DNA of 37,546 nt from positions 1-37,546 of the forward strand of contig NZ_JALEGS010000103.1 of the NCBI RefSeq assembly GCF_022763345.1. The letters run 5' to 3'. Each line of letters opens with the position of its first letter. The first letter of the stretch is position 1. This DNA is from Phaeodactylibacter sp. (GTDB taxonomy: Bacteria; Bacteroidota; Bacteroidia; Chitinophagales; Saprospiraceae). Positions 8,167 through 17,156 of the stretch are shown in pieces. The notes under the pieces are model-generated. The model made no database searches. It was not told the DNA's origin and saw only the letters and a list, made by a program, of their open reading frames with translations. A program made the position numbers and the translations under genes.

Positions 8167-9264
8167 CTACTGCCGGCAAATAATCGGCAGCACCGCATCA
8201 TACCAGGTCACCAATGAAATGGAACGCGCGAGGCGCAAGTCAGAACAAGCCTCACTGTAGCGCTGCATGTCCAGATAAGCCTGACCGCGCATGAGCAGAA
8301 ATTCCGCATTGTTCGGGAACATATCAATGGCCTGCGTCAGTTTAGCGAGGCCCGGTTCCTGTTCCTCTTCAGCAAACAACTTGGCGCCTTCTTGTGCCAG
8401 CGTATTTGCCGCTTCGTACGCTTCCACCAGGGTGGCACAAGCTGCATTTTCGGGGATAAAGGGCAGGCTCAGGTCGAATGCAGCTGATACTTCCCGACCC
8501 TCGAAGGTGGCGATATCCCATTTGCCATAGGTGGAGGTCGCTGCATTGACGGCTTCATACCAAAAATCGAAGCCCAGGTCATTGTAATCCACCAGATCAA
8601 GAATGCGTACCTCACCGGAGGGGCGCACAAGTAGCTGAAGCTCAATACGGCCCACAATACAGGTATCGGCAGGCACCTCAGGGTAATCCAGGTTATCCTT
8701 AAGGTAAGCCATAAGGGCCTCCTGCCCGCCCGTAAATTCAAGGGGCGTGTCATAGATGGTATAAACCGAATCCCGGCCGACCATCGTGTAAGGAGGGGCT
8801 TCCTCCAGTTTAAACTTAATAGGCAGGGTATACTGAAAACGGACCGGTTTCCCTTCTCTTTCCGCGGGCACCCAGCGGATTTCAGCATTATTCATGGCCT
8901 CAATCACCCGGAGTACTTCCAGCCCGGCGCCACCGCCTATATCTTTCAGAACGGACAGATTGGAAAGGCTGCCGTCTTTCTCCACCACAAAGGTGGCCAC
9001 CACATTACCCTCCAGATTCTGCTGCCGGGCTTCTTGCGGGTAGCGGATATTGCTGTACATAAACTCCAGCAAAGACTGCTCTGCACATTTCTGTATGACT
9101 ATCAGCGTGGTATCCAGTTGTTCGCATGCAGGGAAACGGGGCGGGCGCTCCAATGCCCGGTAGATGGTGGTATCCCCTGCCTCTGTATCTTGTGCATTCA
9201 GTACAATAGCGCTAAAACTTAGCGCCAGCAAAATCAGCAAAATTCTCATAGCTCTGAGTATCAT
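8167..9264 (-). CDS. Exported protein with two TonB C-terminal-like domains and C-terminal TPR
   Basis: This 365-residue protein has a signal peptide ending VLNAQ. The first TonB_C domain is at about 55-155, with the classic IRYPQEARQQNLEG...VATFVVEKDG signature. A second, more divergent copy at about 175-270 has YPEVPADTCIVGRIELQLLV. A TPR-like segment follows at about 300-360. It lacks the N-terminal inner-membrane anchor and Pro-rich spacer of true TonB, so it is probably a periplasmic binding protein rather than an energy transducer. The ATG at 9264 abuts the stop of the upstream peptidase gene. An in-frame ATG at 9249 gives an equally good, shorter signal peptide. Confidence 0.82.
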   Translation of the reverse strand: MILRAMRILLILLALSFSAIVLNAQDTEAGDTTIYRALERPPRFPACEQLDTTLIVIQKCAEQSLLEFMYSNIRYPQEARQQNLEGNVVATFVVEKDGSLSNLSVLKDIGGGAGLEVLRVIEAMNNAEIRWVPAEREGKPVRFQYTLPIKFKLEEAPPYTMVGRDSVYTIYDTPLEFTGGQEALMAYLKDNLDYPEVPADTCIVGRIELQLLVRPSGEVRILDLVDYNDLGFDFWYEAVNAATSTYGKWDIATFEGREVSAAFDLSLPFIPENAACATLVEAYEAANTLAQEGAKLFAEEEQEPGLAKLTQAIDMFPNNAEFLLMRGQAYLDMQRYSEACSDLRLARSISLVTWYDAVLPIICRQ

Positions 9265-10548
9265 TTAATTTTTACTTGCATTCATCCACTGCTCCAGGGT
9301 TTGCAGGAGCTCCGTACGCTCCGCTTCGCTCATATTACGGATGCGGGCACTGCCGTGGTCTTTGCCTTCCATGACAAACCACTTCGCATCTACCTTATCA
9401 GAAACGGGGACGCCGGTAGCGGTCCAGGTATCGATTGCGCCGTAGATGTAGATCATTTCATCGGCTTCGCGCTGTGTCCAGTTGTAGACAGACTTTACGA
9501 AAGCAGGATCAAACTTCATCGGAGCTTTGCCCGGCATAAAGATGGCGGTCGGCTCCTCTTCGGTAATTTCCTTTAGTAATCCCTTGAAGGGCTTGGTCTG
9601 AAAGCCATAGTAGCCCATCTCATCGCCCGCCTGCCAGTAGTGCGAGGCGTAGCCAAACATAGAGGCATCGGAGTAGAAGTCTAAACCCACAACCTTGACA
9701 AAGTGCTCCAGCAGGGTTTCCAGGTCAGCTGTTTTGCCCGGGATGGCATCGCAGTCATGCCCCAGTTGCCAGAAAGAGAAAGGGTATTCCAAAACCGCAT
9801 ATTCGAAAGCTTCTTCCAGACTGAGATAGGTAAATTCCATGCCTGCGCCTTTGGCGTGCCAGCGGAGCAGGGGCAGCAATTCCTCCCGGTTTTTTAACAC
9901 GCGCATTTGCACATCACGGATGCCTTTCCGACATTCTTCCGTGCCTACATTCGCCAGAAATTCGTAAATCCGGTCGTCCGTGAGGTCGAGGTTGAGGGGC
10001 GCTACGTAGGGCACGGAAGCAGCCACGTCATCAGGGTAAAAGTAACGGTAAAAAATAGTCGTTTGCCCCCCTTTGCTAATGCCCGTACTCATCCAGGGCT
10101 GCGTGTACAGTTGCCCGAGCAGGGTACGGATATGGTGCAAATCTGCCGTCACCTGCTTCAGGTTCAGGTAGGTATAATCCAGTGAATCCGGCGAAGAAGT
10201 ACCGAAGTAGCGGTGCTCCACATCCACCTGATTGGCATCGAGGTAGCCAGTGAGTTCGTACATACGGTTGGAAGGGCGCATATAGCCCTCGGTAGCCAGT
10301 ACCATCGGAGCATCAAAGCTACGGTGCGACAGGTAGGCACGCTGATAGAAGTGCCCTTTTTCCGGATTTTCGTGGTCAATAGGCTGTCTGATGTGCAGCT
10401 CATAGGCCGCTTCGAACCCATCGGGCGCCTCAATAGCTTTGAAAAGCACATCGGGGAGCTCATAAAGGCGCTGCTCCAGGGTGCTAAACTGCGCTTGTAA
10501 AGCAGAGGAAGACAGGATCACAAAGAAAAGAAGAAACGTATTCCGCAT
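9265..10548 (-). CDS. Secreted S37 family peptidase (PS-10-like tripeptidyl aminopeptidase)
   Basis: This 427-residue protein has a signal peptide (1-20, ending LQAQ). The motifs RQPIDHENP (54-62), EHRYFGTSSP (111-120) and STGISKGGQT with nucleophile Ser158 characterise the peptidase S37 family, related to S28 Pro-X peptidases. The likely Asp and His of the triad are Asp373 (YGAIDTWT) and His398 (EGKDHGSAR). Family knowledge suggests release of N-terminal tripeptides from peptides outside the cytoplasm. It is the first gene of an operon whose next gene starts directly at its stop codon. A TATTTTTG -7-type box lies about 27 nt upstream of the ATG. Confidence 0.87.
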   Translation of the reverse strand: MRNTFLLFFVILSSSALQAQFSTLEQRLYELPDVLFKAIEAPDGFEAAYELHIRQPIDHENPEKGHFYQRAYLSHRSFDAPMVLATEGYMRPSNRMYELTGYLDANQVDVEHRYFGTSSPDSLDYTYLNLKQVTADLHHIRTLLGQLYTQPWMSTGISKGGQTTIFYRYFYPDDVAASVPYVAPLNLDLTDDRIYEFLANVGTEECRKGIRDVQMRVLKNREELLPLLRWHAKGAGMEFTYLSLEEAFEYAVLEYPFSFWQLGHDCDAIPGKTADLETLLEHFVKVVGLDFYSDASMFGYASHYWQAGDEMGYYGFQTKPFKGLLKEITEEEPTAIFMPGKAPMKFDPAFVKSVYNWTQREADEMIYIYGAIDTWTATGVPVSDKVDAKWFVMEGKDHGSARIRNMSEAERTELLQTLEQWMNASKN

Positions 10549-10574
10549 GGCGATTTGGTTTTGGACTTGACGGG

Positions 10575-10582
10575 CAAAAATA
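10575..10582 (-). promoter_or_regulatory. Bacteroidota -7 promoter box for the S37 operon
   Basis: On the minus strand this reads TATTTTTG, an exact match to the phylum's TAnnTTTG -7 consensus. It lies 27 nt before the peptidase ATG. No matching TTTG -33 element is seen at the expected distance, so the call rests on one box and its position. Confidence 0.35.
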
Positions 10583-10696
10583 GAATTTTTGGCGGAATTC
10601 AGCGCTTGAATGGCTGTAGTTAACGGCCTGCTACTAATATAGGCTGAAAGTTGTTCCCCAATTTTTCTTATTTTGAAAGCCTAATACCCCACGATC

Positions 10697-11446
10697 ATGC
10701 GCCCAACAACCATAAGAGAGGTCCTTGATGCCCTCGACCGTATCATAGCCACAGCCATTGCCAATGGAGACCCTGTAGGGCTGTTTGCCTATATCTACCG
10801 CCGGACCACCGATCAGGTACAACGGGCTATTGCACGGAGAGCCTTTGAAGATGGGCCTCGCATGGAGCGGTTCGATGTGGCCTTTGCCAATCTTTATCTG
10901 GATGCCTATGAGAACTGGCAGCGCGGCACGCCCATCGCCCGGTGCTGGGGCTTAGCTTTTGAAAGCACCCGTTCCCCTTTGGCTATTATTCAGCACATCT
11001 TACTAGGCATGAATGCGCACATCAACTACGATTTGGCGATTGCCGCCAGCCAGCTGATGAAAGACAAGCCTCTGCTGCCACTGAAGCATGACTTTGAAAA
11101 AGTCAATGAAATCCTGGCGGAGATCGTGGACGAACTGCAGGATCGGATGAGCCGGGTATCGCCTTTGTTTTTTCTGGCAGACTGGCTGGGGAATGATAAA
11201 GATGAAGCCATCATCAACTTCAGTATGAGCAATGCCCGGGCATTTTCCTGGGAACTGGCCTGCGAGCTTTGGCGGCTGAATGGCTCAGCCTACGAGCAAC
11301 GGCTTGAACAGGCAGACCAATGGGTCCATCAGCTTGGCAGTTGGGTCGCCCGCCCGCCAGCATGGGCACTAAGAAACGGGCTCAGGCTAACGCAAACCTT
11401 CGAACGCCGGAATGTAGGGGATGTCATTGAAGCGCTGCGGCGCTGA
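10697..11446 (+). CDS. DUF5995 family protein
   Basis: This 249-residue cytosolic protein is predicted to be all helical. Recognisable DUF5995 signatures are FEDGPRMERFDVAFANLYLDAY (about residues 51-72), the W-x-x-AF segment, and a HILLGMNAHINYDLAIA region with the invariant N-x-H-I-N-x-D-L-x-I-A pattern. The family's function is unknown. The conserved His/Asn/Asp cluster hints at a ligand or metal site, which is inference. It lacks a signal peptide. It reads away from the S37 operon and is followed 52 bp later by a DJ-1/PfpI gene on the same strand, possibly co-transcribed. Confidence 0.82.
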   Translation: MRPTTIREVLDALDRIIATAIANGDPVGLFAYIYRRTTDQVQRAIARRAFEDGPRMERFDVAFANLYLDAYENWQRGTPIARCWGLAFESTRSPLAIIQHILLGMNAHINYDLAIAASQLMKDKPLLPLKHDFEKVNEILAEIVDELQDRMSRVSPLFFLADWLGNDKDEAIINFSMSNARAFSWELACELWRLNGSAYEQRLEQADQWVHQLGSWVARPPAWALRNGLRLTQTFERRNVGDVIEALRR

Positions 11447-11498
11447 AATCCCGGGCTAGCTTTTAACCGATTCCAGACCTTAATCTCAACCTATCCTA

Positions 11499-12062
11499 AT
11501 GCAAAACCACTTACGCATAGCTGCCCTCATCCATCCGGGCATGGAAATCCTTGACTTTGCCGGCCCGGTTGAGGTCTTTTCTAATGCCGGGTGGGACATC
11601 TTCATCGTTGCCCGGGACAAAAACCCGGTGACCAGTCAGGGGATAGTAAAGATACTGCCACAATACGATATCACGGACTGCCCGCCGGTAGATATACTGG
11701 CTACTTTCGGCGGCAATTCAGAGGAAGCCGTCCAACAACCGGAAGTGATCCAATGGATACAGGAAAGAGCCCCGGCCTGTCAGTTGCTCTTCAGTGTTTG
11801 CACCGGCGTATTTTACTATGCCACCGCCGGGCTGCTGAACGGGCACCGCGTGACTACCTTCCACGGGGAAATAGAGCGCTTGAAGCAGGAAGCACCACAG
11901 AGTGAAGTCTTAACTGGCGTGAAGTATGTGGACTCCGGAAAGATCGTAACTTCAGCCGGTGTTTCCTCCGGGATTGACGGGGCGCTCTATTTGGTCGAAA
12001 AGCTTGAAGGAAAAACCAAAGCAGATACTATTGCCAAATACATTGAGTACGCCCGCTGTTAA
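11499..12062 (+). CDS. DJ-1/PfpI family protein (GATase1-like)
   Basis: This 187-residue protein has the class I glutamine-amidotransferase-like fold. The N-terminal region GMEILDFAGPVEVF (14-27) contains the conserved acidic residue Glu16. The nucleophile elbow FSVCTGVFYYA places the reactive cysteine at Cys101. The DFAGPxEVF motif groups it with the GATase1_AraC/isonitrile-hydratase-like branch, but no C-terminal AraC helix-turn-helix is attached, so it is a stand-alone enzyme or chaperone. Possible activities in this branch include isonitrile hydration and carbonyl-damage repair, and sequence alone does not choose between them. It is convergent with the dipeptidase gene 6 bp downstream. 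Confidence 0.87.
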   Translation: MQNHLRIAALIHPGMEILDFAGPVEVFSNAGWDIFIVARDKNPVTSQGIVKILPQYDITDCPPVDILATFGGNSEEAVQQPEVIQWIQERAPACQLLFSVCTGVFYYATAGLLNGHRVTTFHGEIERLKQEAPQSEVLTGVKYVDSGKIVTSAGVSSGIDGALYLVEKLEGKTKADTIAKYIEYARC

Positions 12063-12068
12063 CAGGGG

Positions 12069-13283
12069 TCACTCCGCTGCATCCTCCACCGCCTGCCATA
12101 CCCGCCACACATTTTTGTAGCAGATTTTTTCGATATCAGATTCCGTGTAGCCGCGCTGCAGTAGTTCGTAAATGAGATTGGGGTACTGAGAGACATCCTT
12201 CAGGCCGGTAGGAAGGGTATCGCCCACTCCATCGTAGTCCGATCCAAATCCTACGTGATCAACGCCCACAAGACTTACCACATGATCAATATGATCGGCC
12301 ACGGTTTTTACATCCGCCATCAGCACCTCGTTTTCTTCCTGAAATTTGTCAATCACAGGTTGGGCTTCCTCGTCGTCGTAACTCAAACCCTTCTCCTCCA
12401 AAAGCCGGGTGAGTTCCGCCCGTTTTTCATCCAACTGCTTCGAGATATTGCCGTCGAGGAAAGTGGAGCCGAAGTTGATCTGCATGACGCCGTTGTTTTC
12501 TGCCAGACGGCGGATCATATCGTCATTCATATTGCGCTCGAAGCCTGGCGTAAATTTACGGCAGGAGGAGTGCGAAGCGATGCAGGGCACATCCGTCATT
12601 TCCATCACCTGCCAGAAGGTACTATCGGAAACATGGGAGATATCCACCATGATCCCTACCCGGTTCATCTCGCGGACGACCTGTTCCCCGAATGGGCTAA
12701 GGCCATTCCAGGTACCCGTGGTATCGTAGGAGGAATCGCAGATGTGGTTGTCTTTGCTATGCGTGAGGGTGATGTAGCGGATGCCCCGATCATGCCAGTA
12801 CTGCACATTTTCGAGCTTCCGCTCAATGGGCGAGCCATTCTCCATGCCCATAGGCAGAGAGACGATGCCCTTTTTAAAATTAGCCTCCACTTCAGCGGGA
12901 GCATTAGCAAGGGCGAACTTATCCGGGTGCACTTCTGTAATGCCCACCACCATATCGATGAGGGAGTCTGCCAGCGCCTTCGCTCCGTTGTCTTCCCGCG
13001 AAGCCGGAATAAATATAGACATGAAAGGCGCGTCCAGCCCCCCTGCCTTAGCCCGAACGTAATCAAAATCGCCTTTGTCCGTTTCTACCGGGATGCCCAG
13101 GTACTCCCGTTCCAGCCGAAAATTCTGTACCCGCAAGCGGTACGGTAAGTCCACATGCCCATCGGTGATGATAAACTGCTGGGCGAGCTCATTGGCTTTA
13201 GTACGCAGCGGGTCATCGGGCTGAGCCAGTAGAATGGTGAAGTTAAGGGCAAGAAAAGACAGTAGCAGCAGTAAACGATTCAT
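12069..13283 (-). CDS. Membrane dipeptidase, peptidase M19 family
   Basis: This 404-residue exported protein has a signal peptide ending ILLAQ (residues 1-21). The M19 zinc ligands are visible: DGHVD with His43 and Asp45, Glu148 in MGMENGSP, His217 in DISHVSD, and His238 in ASHSSCR. The GFGSDYDG segment (Asp349) is the other family hallmark. The renal-dipeptidase family hydrolyses dipeptides, including mixed L/D forms, at a binuclear zinc site. Length and motif order are normal for the family. The gene stands alone on the minus strand. The roughly 118-bp divergent gap to the SPOR-like gene should hold its promoter, though no exact box is seen. Confidence 0.93.
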   Translation of the reverse strand: MNRLLLLLSFLALNFTILLAQPDDPLRTKANELAQQFIITDGHVDLPYRLRVQNFRLEREYLGIPVETDKGDFDYVRAKAGGLDAPFMSIFIPASREDNGAKALADSLIDMVVGITEVHPDKFALANAPAEVEANFKKGIVSLPMGMENGSPIERKLENVQYWHDRGIRYITLTHSKDNHICDSSYDTTGTWNGLSPFGEQVVREMNRVGIMVDISHVSDSTFWQVMEMTDVPCIASHSSCRKFTPGFERNMNDDMIRRLAENNGVMQINFGSTFLDGNISKQLDEKRAELTRLLEEKGLSYDDEEAQPVIDKFQEENEVLMADVKTVADHIDHVVSLVGVDHVGFGSDYDGVGDTLPTGLKDVSQYPNLIYELLQRGYTESDIEKICYKNVWRVWQAVEDAAE

Positions 13284-13401
13284 TAGTCATAAATTGATTC
13301 AGGCAGGAAGATAAAACGCCCAACACTATTTTTGCAATAAAATCGTTATTTTGCCTTGGTCAATACACAGACAAGAAGTGTGACACCACAAACAGATCCT
13401 C

Positions 13402-13788
13402 ATGCATGTAGCCAAATATTTTATCCTCCTGATCAGCATTTGCTTGTTGCCAATTCTAAGCCAGGCACAGGAGCGCCCCTCCTATTGCGATGAAATCCCC
13501 GTGATGTACGACAAAGGAGCTATGTCAAAGCCTCCGGCCTTACCTAGGTTCGAGACCCAACCTGTAACTGAATATAAGGTACAAGTGGCCATCCTAAAGT
13601 TTACGCATCCTAAGGACTACCCTTTCCACAAGTATCTTGTGGCCCGCTACCGGCCCTGTGAGCAGGTGTGGGTGGTGGAAACCAAGAAATGTTTCCGCTC
13701 CCGTCAGGAAGCAGAGGATATGCGCAGCGAGCTCAAGGATTTGGGGTACTCAGGGGCATACCTTGTCGAAGTATTGGCTTACGAATAG
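13402..13788 (+). CDS. Small secreted SPOR-like protein
   Basis: This 128-residue protein has a signal peptide ending LSQAQ (1-22). A roughly 75-residue domain follows, beginning TEYKVQVAILKF and ending AYLVEVLAYE. Its strand-helix-strand pattern and the region RQEAEDMRSELKDLGYSGAYLVE resemble a SPOR (peptidoglycan-binding) domain. SPOR domains bind denuded glycan strands at division sites. Here there is nothing but the signal and one domain, so it would be a free periplasmic protein. Two cysteines (in RPCEQ and KKCFR) could pair. The SPOR assignment is by pattern only. Confidence 0.7.
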   Translation: MHVAKYFILLISICLLPILSQAQERPSYCDEIPVMYDKGAMSKPPALPRFETQPVTEYKVQVAILKFTHPKDYPFHKYLVARYRPCEQVWVVETKKCFRSRQEAEDMRSELKDLGYSGAYLVEVLAYE

Positions 13789-13893
13789 TACTGCTTGCGC
13801 AAAAGACACCAAATATTATACTATATGCACATTACAAACCTGAAAAAACCTTCCATATTACCGGGCATTTTTCTGTCCTGCACCAAATTGAAC

Positions 13894-13901
13894 TAATTTT
13901 G
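13894..13901 (+). promoter_or_regulatory. Bacteroidota -7 promoter box upstream of the LytTR/TPR-kinase pair
   Basis: TAATTTTG matches TAnnTTTG exactly, about 100 nt before the ATG at 14002. The expected -33 element is not obvious. The 213-bp gap has no other feature I can support. Confidence 0.3.
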
Positions 13902-14001
13902 AATCCCTCTGTCTGATAACCCGTACCTATTTAAGGAAACGGGATTAGAAGACGATCGTTATGAGTTTTCGATTCAATATTAAACCCCGGATGTTGGACG
14001 C

Positions 14002-14751
14002 ATGATCAAAATACTCGGAATAGAAGACAATCCGATTCATCAGGAGTTCCTGTTTGTCGTCATTCAGGAGTTGGGCTATGAATTGGCAGGCCTGGCAGAC
14101 AATGCCAAACAGGCCCTCGAATTACTTTTTTCCACCAAGCCGGATGTTGTACTGATGGATATCGAAATCAACGGGCAGCAGGACGGGATTGCCCTTGCCA
14201 AACGTATCAACCAACTTCGGCCCCTTCCCATCATTTACACCACGGCACGGGCTGACCGGGCTACCCTGGACCGGGCAAAGAACACCCTGCCCTACGGCTA
14301 TCTGGTAAAGCCGTTCACACAACAGGACCTACAGGCGGCTTTGGAGCTGGCGATCTACCGTTTCGCCAAAGATCAACAGGAGCGGGACCCTGTAACTTCC
14401 GCTCCGGAATGGGAAAATGGCATTGCATTGCAGCAAGCCTTGTTTGTCAAAGCAGGGGATATGATCCACAAGGTCCGTTTTGAAGACATCCTGCTCATTG
14501 AGGTTGCAAAAGACCGTTATTGTACCGTCTCTACTGCCGAAGACGAGTATTTGGTCAGAAGCCCGCTCAGAGAGATTGCCGTCAAATTGCCCATGCAGGA
14601 TTTTCTGCAAGTGCACCGTTCCGCTATCGTCAGGGCCTCTGCCATTGATCGTATTGAAGGCAGCGGCGCCTGGCTCATGGTTGGCAATAAAACCGTGACC
14701 GTGGGCAAAACCTACCGTGAAAAATTACTGAACAATCTTAATTTATTGTAG
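14002..14751 (+). CDS. LytTR-family response regulator
   Basis: This 249-residue protein has a receiver domain at 1-125, with Glu8-Asp9, phosphoacceptor Asp53 in LMDIEING, the TT pair in IIYTTARAD and Lys in LVKPF. The LytTR DNA-binding domain at about 145-245 contains DILLIEVAKDRYCTV and FLQVHRSAIV. The stop is one nucleotide before the GTG start of the sensor kinase, so both are cotranscribed and probably translationally coupled. It is the second LytTR system in the window. Unlike the first, its partner is a HisKA-type kinase rather than a LytS-type one. Confidence 0.92.
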   Translation: MIKILGIEDNPIHQEFLFVVIQELGYELAGLADNAKQALELLFSTKPDVVLMDIEINGQQDGIALAKRINQLRPLPIIYTTARADRATLDRAKNTLPYGYLVKPFTQQDLQAALELAIYRFAKDQQERDPVTSAPEWENGIALQQALFVKAGDMIHKVRFEDILLIEVAKDRYCTVSTAEDEYLVRSPLREIAVKLPMQDFLQVHRSAIVRASAIDRIEGSGAWLMVGNKTVTVGKTYREKLLNNLNLL

Positions 14752-14752
14752 C

Positions 14753-16993
14753 GTGAAACAGACCTTTTGGCTGCTCATCAGCCTGAGCGCCTTCCTTCTG
14801 CCCGCCCTTCTGAGCGGCCAGCCTGCAACCCTCGACAGTCTGGAACAGCTTTTGAAGAATGACCTCTCACAAGCTGAGCGGTTTACCATCAACCTTCAGC
14901 TTGCCAAACAGTACCTCAAGATCAATCCGGAGCCGGGTTTCGCCTTTGCGGAAGCAGCTATGGCTACAGCGGAAGCCACTCAGGATAAAGAGCAGCTGGC
15001 TCTTGCTCAAATCTGCCTTGCCGATTACGAATGTATGAATGGTGGATTTGAGCCTGCCAAAGGCATGGTACATGAGGCGCTTTCGCTTGCCCCCAGCCCC
15101 TCAGACAAAGTCCGGCTTGAAGCCTACAACCTGCTTGGGAATATTTTCTTTTACCAAAGCCAGGCTGACTCTGCCAGGTACTACTACATACAGATGGAAG
15201 CCATTGTTTCCAGCATGGAAGCCCCCAGCCTGGACTATCGCAAAAAGGCCACCGCAGCCTTGTTCAACCTCGGCAGCACCTTCCGGCAACTGGGGCAACC
15301 AGATTCTGCTATACTCAATTATAACCAGGCACTTGAAGCAGCAAAACGTATTGATTTCAAAGAGATACTGCCCTATATCCTTGAAAATCTGGCCAATATG
15401 CAGATTAATCAGGAGGAGGGGATCAGTTATCTGTTGGAGGCCATAGCCATTGATGAAGCGCTGGGCAACAACAACCACCTGGCCGGGTTATATGAAAACC
15501 TTGGTACCATTTATGGAAATATGGGCGATACCCTGCAGGAGGGCCGCTACCGGGAACAGTCCTGGCAACTGGTCCGTACCCATCAGTTCGTCAACAGAGA
15601 ACTGGCGATAGGCCTGTCAGACTATGGTGTGTACCTGATTGAAGTGTCCAGGCTGGAAACCGCCCGGGAAGTTTTGGATTATGCGCTGGACATGGGCAAA
15701 AAGATGCAGGACCCTTCCAGTACCAGCTACGCGTTGTCCATTTTAGGCCTTTTGTCCCTGAAGCAAGGCGCTGAAGAGCAGGGCCTGAGCTACCTTTCTG
15801 AAGCGGAAGCTCAGGCCAGAGCAGGTGCGGACCCCGGATACTTCATTTACAGTTTAACTAATATTGCCGACGGGTGCATACAGCTGGGGCAGCCGCAACG
15901 TGCCATTGGCTTACTTTTAGAAAGTCAGCGCACTGCCGATCAGATCGGGCTTCCTCACCTTAGGGGGGATGCAGCCAAGCTGCTTTCTAAGGCGTACCAG
16001 GAATTAGGGGATCATGCAAATGCCTTAGTAGCCTATCAGGAAAGCACTGCCATCGCTGACAGCCTTTCCAAAGCTGAAAACCGCGCGGCTATACAGGAAA
16101 TCCGGACCCGGTACGAAACGGAAAAAACGGAGGCAGAGAACGAATTCCTTAAGCTGGAGAACCAGCAAACGATCAAACAGCGCAACCGTATTCTGGCCGC
16201 CGTAGCCATATTATTGTTCCTCCTCTCCGTCTTAGGGATACTGTACCGCAAGGTCCTTCAGGGCAGGCGCCAAATTGCCGCCCAAAACCTAAAGCTTGCC
16301 GAGCTCAATCAGACCAAAGACCAGTTGTTTGCCATTATTGCCCACGACTTGCGGGGAGAAGCCAGTGCCTTCCAGCAATTGGCACAAATCGTCGGTTTTC
16401 ACCTCAAAAACCGCAACCTGGACCGCTTAGAACAGGTATTCGGGCAGGTCAACAAAAGCGCAGCCAACCTCAATACGCTGCTTGACAACCTCCTGCAGTG
16501 GGCACTCACTCAACTGGAAGGTGTTCGGTTGAAGCCCACTCCTCTGCATCTGCAACAAGAAGCTGCACATACGCTCCAACTGTTCGAGTCCCATGCTGAA
16601 CTGAAGGACATCCAACTGATCAATGAGGTCCCGGCCAGTCTCAATGCCTTTGCCGACCAAAACAGCATACAACTCATCCTGCGCAACCTGATCAGCAATG
16701 CTATCAAATTCACCCCCACATCAGGAAGTATCCGGGTATCTGGAAAGCAGGATGGGCAGCAGGTAGTGTTATCTGTAGAAGATACCGGGCAAGGCATGTC
16801 TGCAAGCCAAATTGCAGCCGTAATGGAAGGGCGGTCTGCTGAAAGCCGGGAAGGGACCTCCGGGGAGCGGGGCACCGGATTAGGCCTCTCGCTATGCAAC
16901 GCCTTTGCAGTACGCAATCAGGGTACGTTCCATATTGAGGCTCAATCAGGTGGCGGCACTCTGTGCAGCATTCGTTTGCCAATAGCTCAGTAA
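14753..16993 (+). CDS. TPR-containing HisKA-type sensor histidine kinase
   Basis: This 746-residue protein starts with GTG one base after the regulator's stop. A signal peptide (about 1-23) leads into a periplasmic TPR array (about 30-440), then a coiled segment (440-475), one transmembrane helix at about 482-500, a HisKA domain with phosphoacceptor His531, and HATPase_c (about 630-745). The ATPase has N-box LRNLISNAIKF, G1 DTGQGM and G2 GTGLGLSLCN. The H-box is HDLRGEAS: the usual Thr/Asn at +4 and Pro at +5 are replaced by Gly and Glu. The missing T/N suggests weak phosphatase activity, by comparison with the known ExxT/N motif. TPR sensors in this phylum probably detect protein ligands, but this one's signal is unknown. 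Confidence 0.92.
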   Translation: MKQTFWLLISLSAFLLPALLSGQPATLDSLEQLLKNDLSQAERFTINLQLAKQYLKINPEPGFAFAEAAMATAEATQDKEQLALAQICLADYECMNGGFEPAKGMVHEALSLAPSPSDKVRLEAYNLLGNIFFYQSQADSARYYYIQMEAIVSSMEAPSLDYRKKATAALFNLGSTFRQLGQPDSAILNYNQALEAAKRIDFKEILPYILENLANMQINQEEGISYLLEAIAIDEALGNNNHLAGLYENLGTIYGNMGDTLQEGRYREQSWQLVRTHQFVNRELAIGLSDYGVYLIEVSRLETAREVLDYALDMGKKMQDPSSTSYALSILGLLSLKQGAEEQGLSYLSEAEAQARAGADPGYFIYSLTNIADGCIQLGQPQRAIGLLLESQRTADQIGLPHLRGDAAKLLSKAYQELGDHANALVAYQESTAIADSLSKAENRAAIQEIRTRYETEKTEAENEFLKLENQQTIKQRNRILAAVAILLFLLSVLGILYRKVLQGRRQIAAQNLKLAELNQTKDQLFAIIAHDLRGEASAFQQLAQIVGFHLKNRNLDRLEQVFGQVNKSAANLNTLLDNLLQWALTQLEGVRLKPTPLHLQQEAAHTLQLFESHAELKDIQLINEVPASLNAFADQNSIQLILRNLISNAIKFTPTSGSIRVSGKQDGQQVVLSVEDTGQGMSASQIAAVMEGRSAESREGTSGERGTGLGLSLCNAFAVRNQGTFHIEAQSGGGTLCSIRLPIAQ

Positions 16994-16999
16994 GTCCAT

Positions 17000-17021
17000 T
17001 CCATTCATGCATGGAGTTTTT
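17000..17021 (+). terminator. Possible weak intrinsic terminator after the TPR kinase
   Basis: A short 5-bp stem (TCCAT / ATGGA, 6-nt loop) is followed by five T. It lies 7 nt after the kinase stop. The 11-bp TTCCATTCATG is also directly repeated at 16999-17009 and 17020-17030, so the structure may instead be a protein-binding site. Confidence 0.3.
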
Positions 17022-17083
17022 CCATTCATGAATCAACCTTATCCCTTTGGCGACATCCGGCTTATTTCAATACTCCTCCCGAC

Positions 17084-17091
17084 TAGTTTTG
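17084..17091 (+). promoter_or_regulatory. Bacteroidota -7 promoter box for the large T9SS-exported protein
   Basis: TAGTTTTG matches the TAnnTTTG consensus exactly and is followed by T, as is common. It lies 66 nt upstream of the ATG at 17157. It also supports that start over the upstream in-frame ATG at 17007. The -33 element is weak. Confidence 0.4.
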
Positions 17092-17156
17092 TAATGTTCA
17101 ATCCGAGGCCGCCCCCTTTATGGCCCGGAAAAGTCACATTATCAAAACTAATCAAC

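Noticed and set aside
12255..13148. 297-codon plus-strand frame inside the M19 dipeptidase
   Set aside because: Antisense shadow of a gene with all its zinc ligands intact; the translation has no recognisable motif.
13284..13401. Promoter TTATTTTG before the SPOR-like gene
   Set aside because: One base short of the TAnnTTTG pattern and no -33 element at the right distance; a similar near-miss occurs before 10697.
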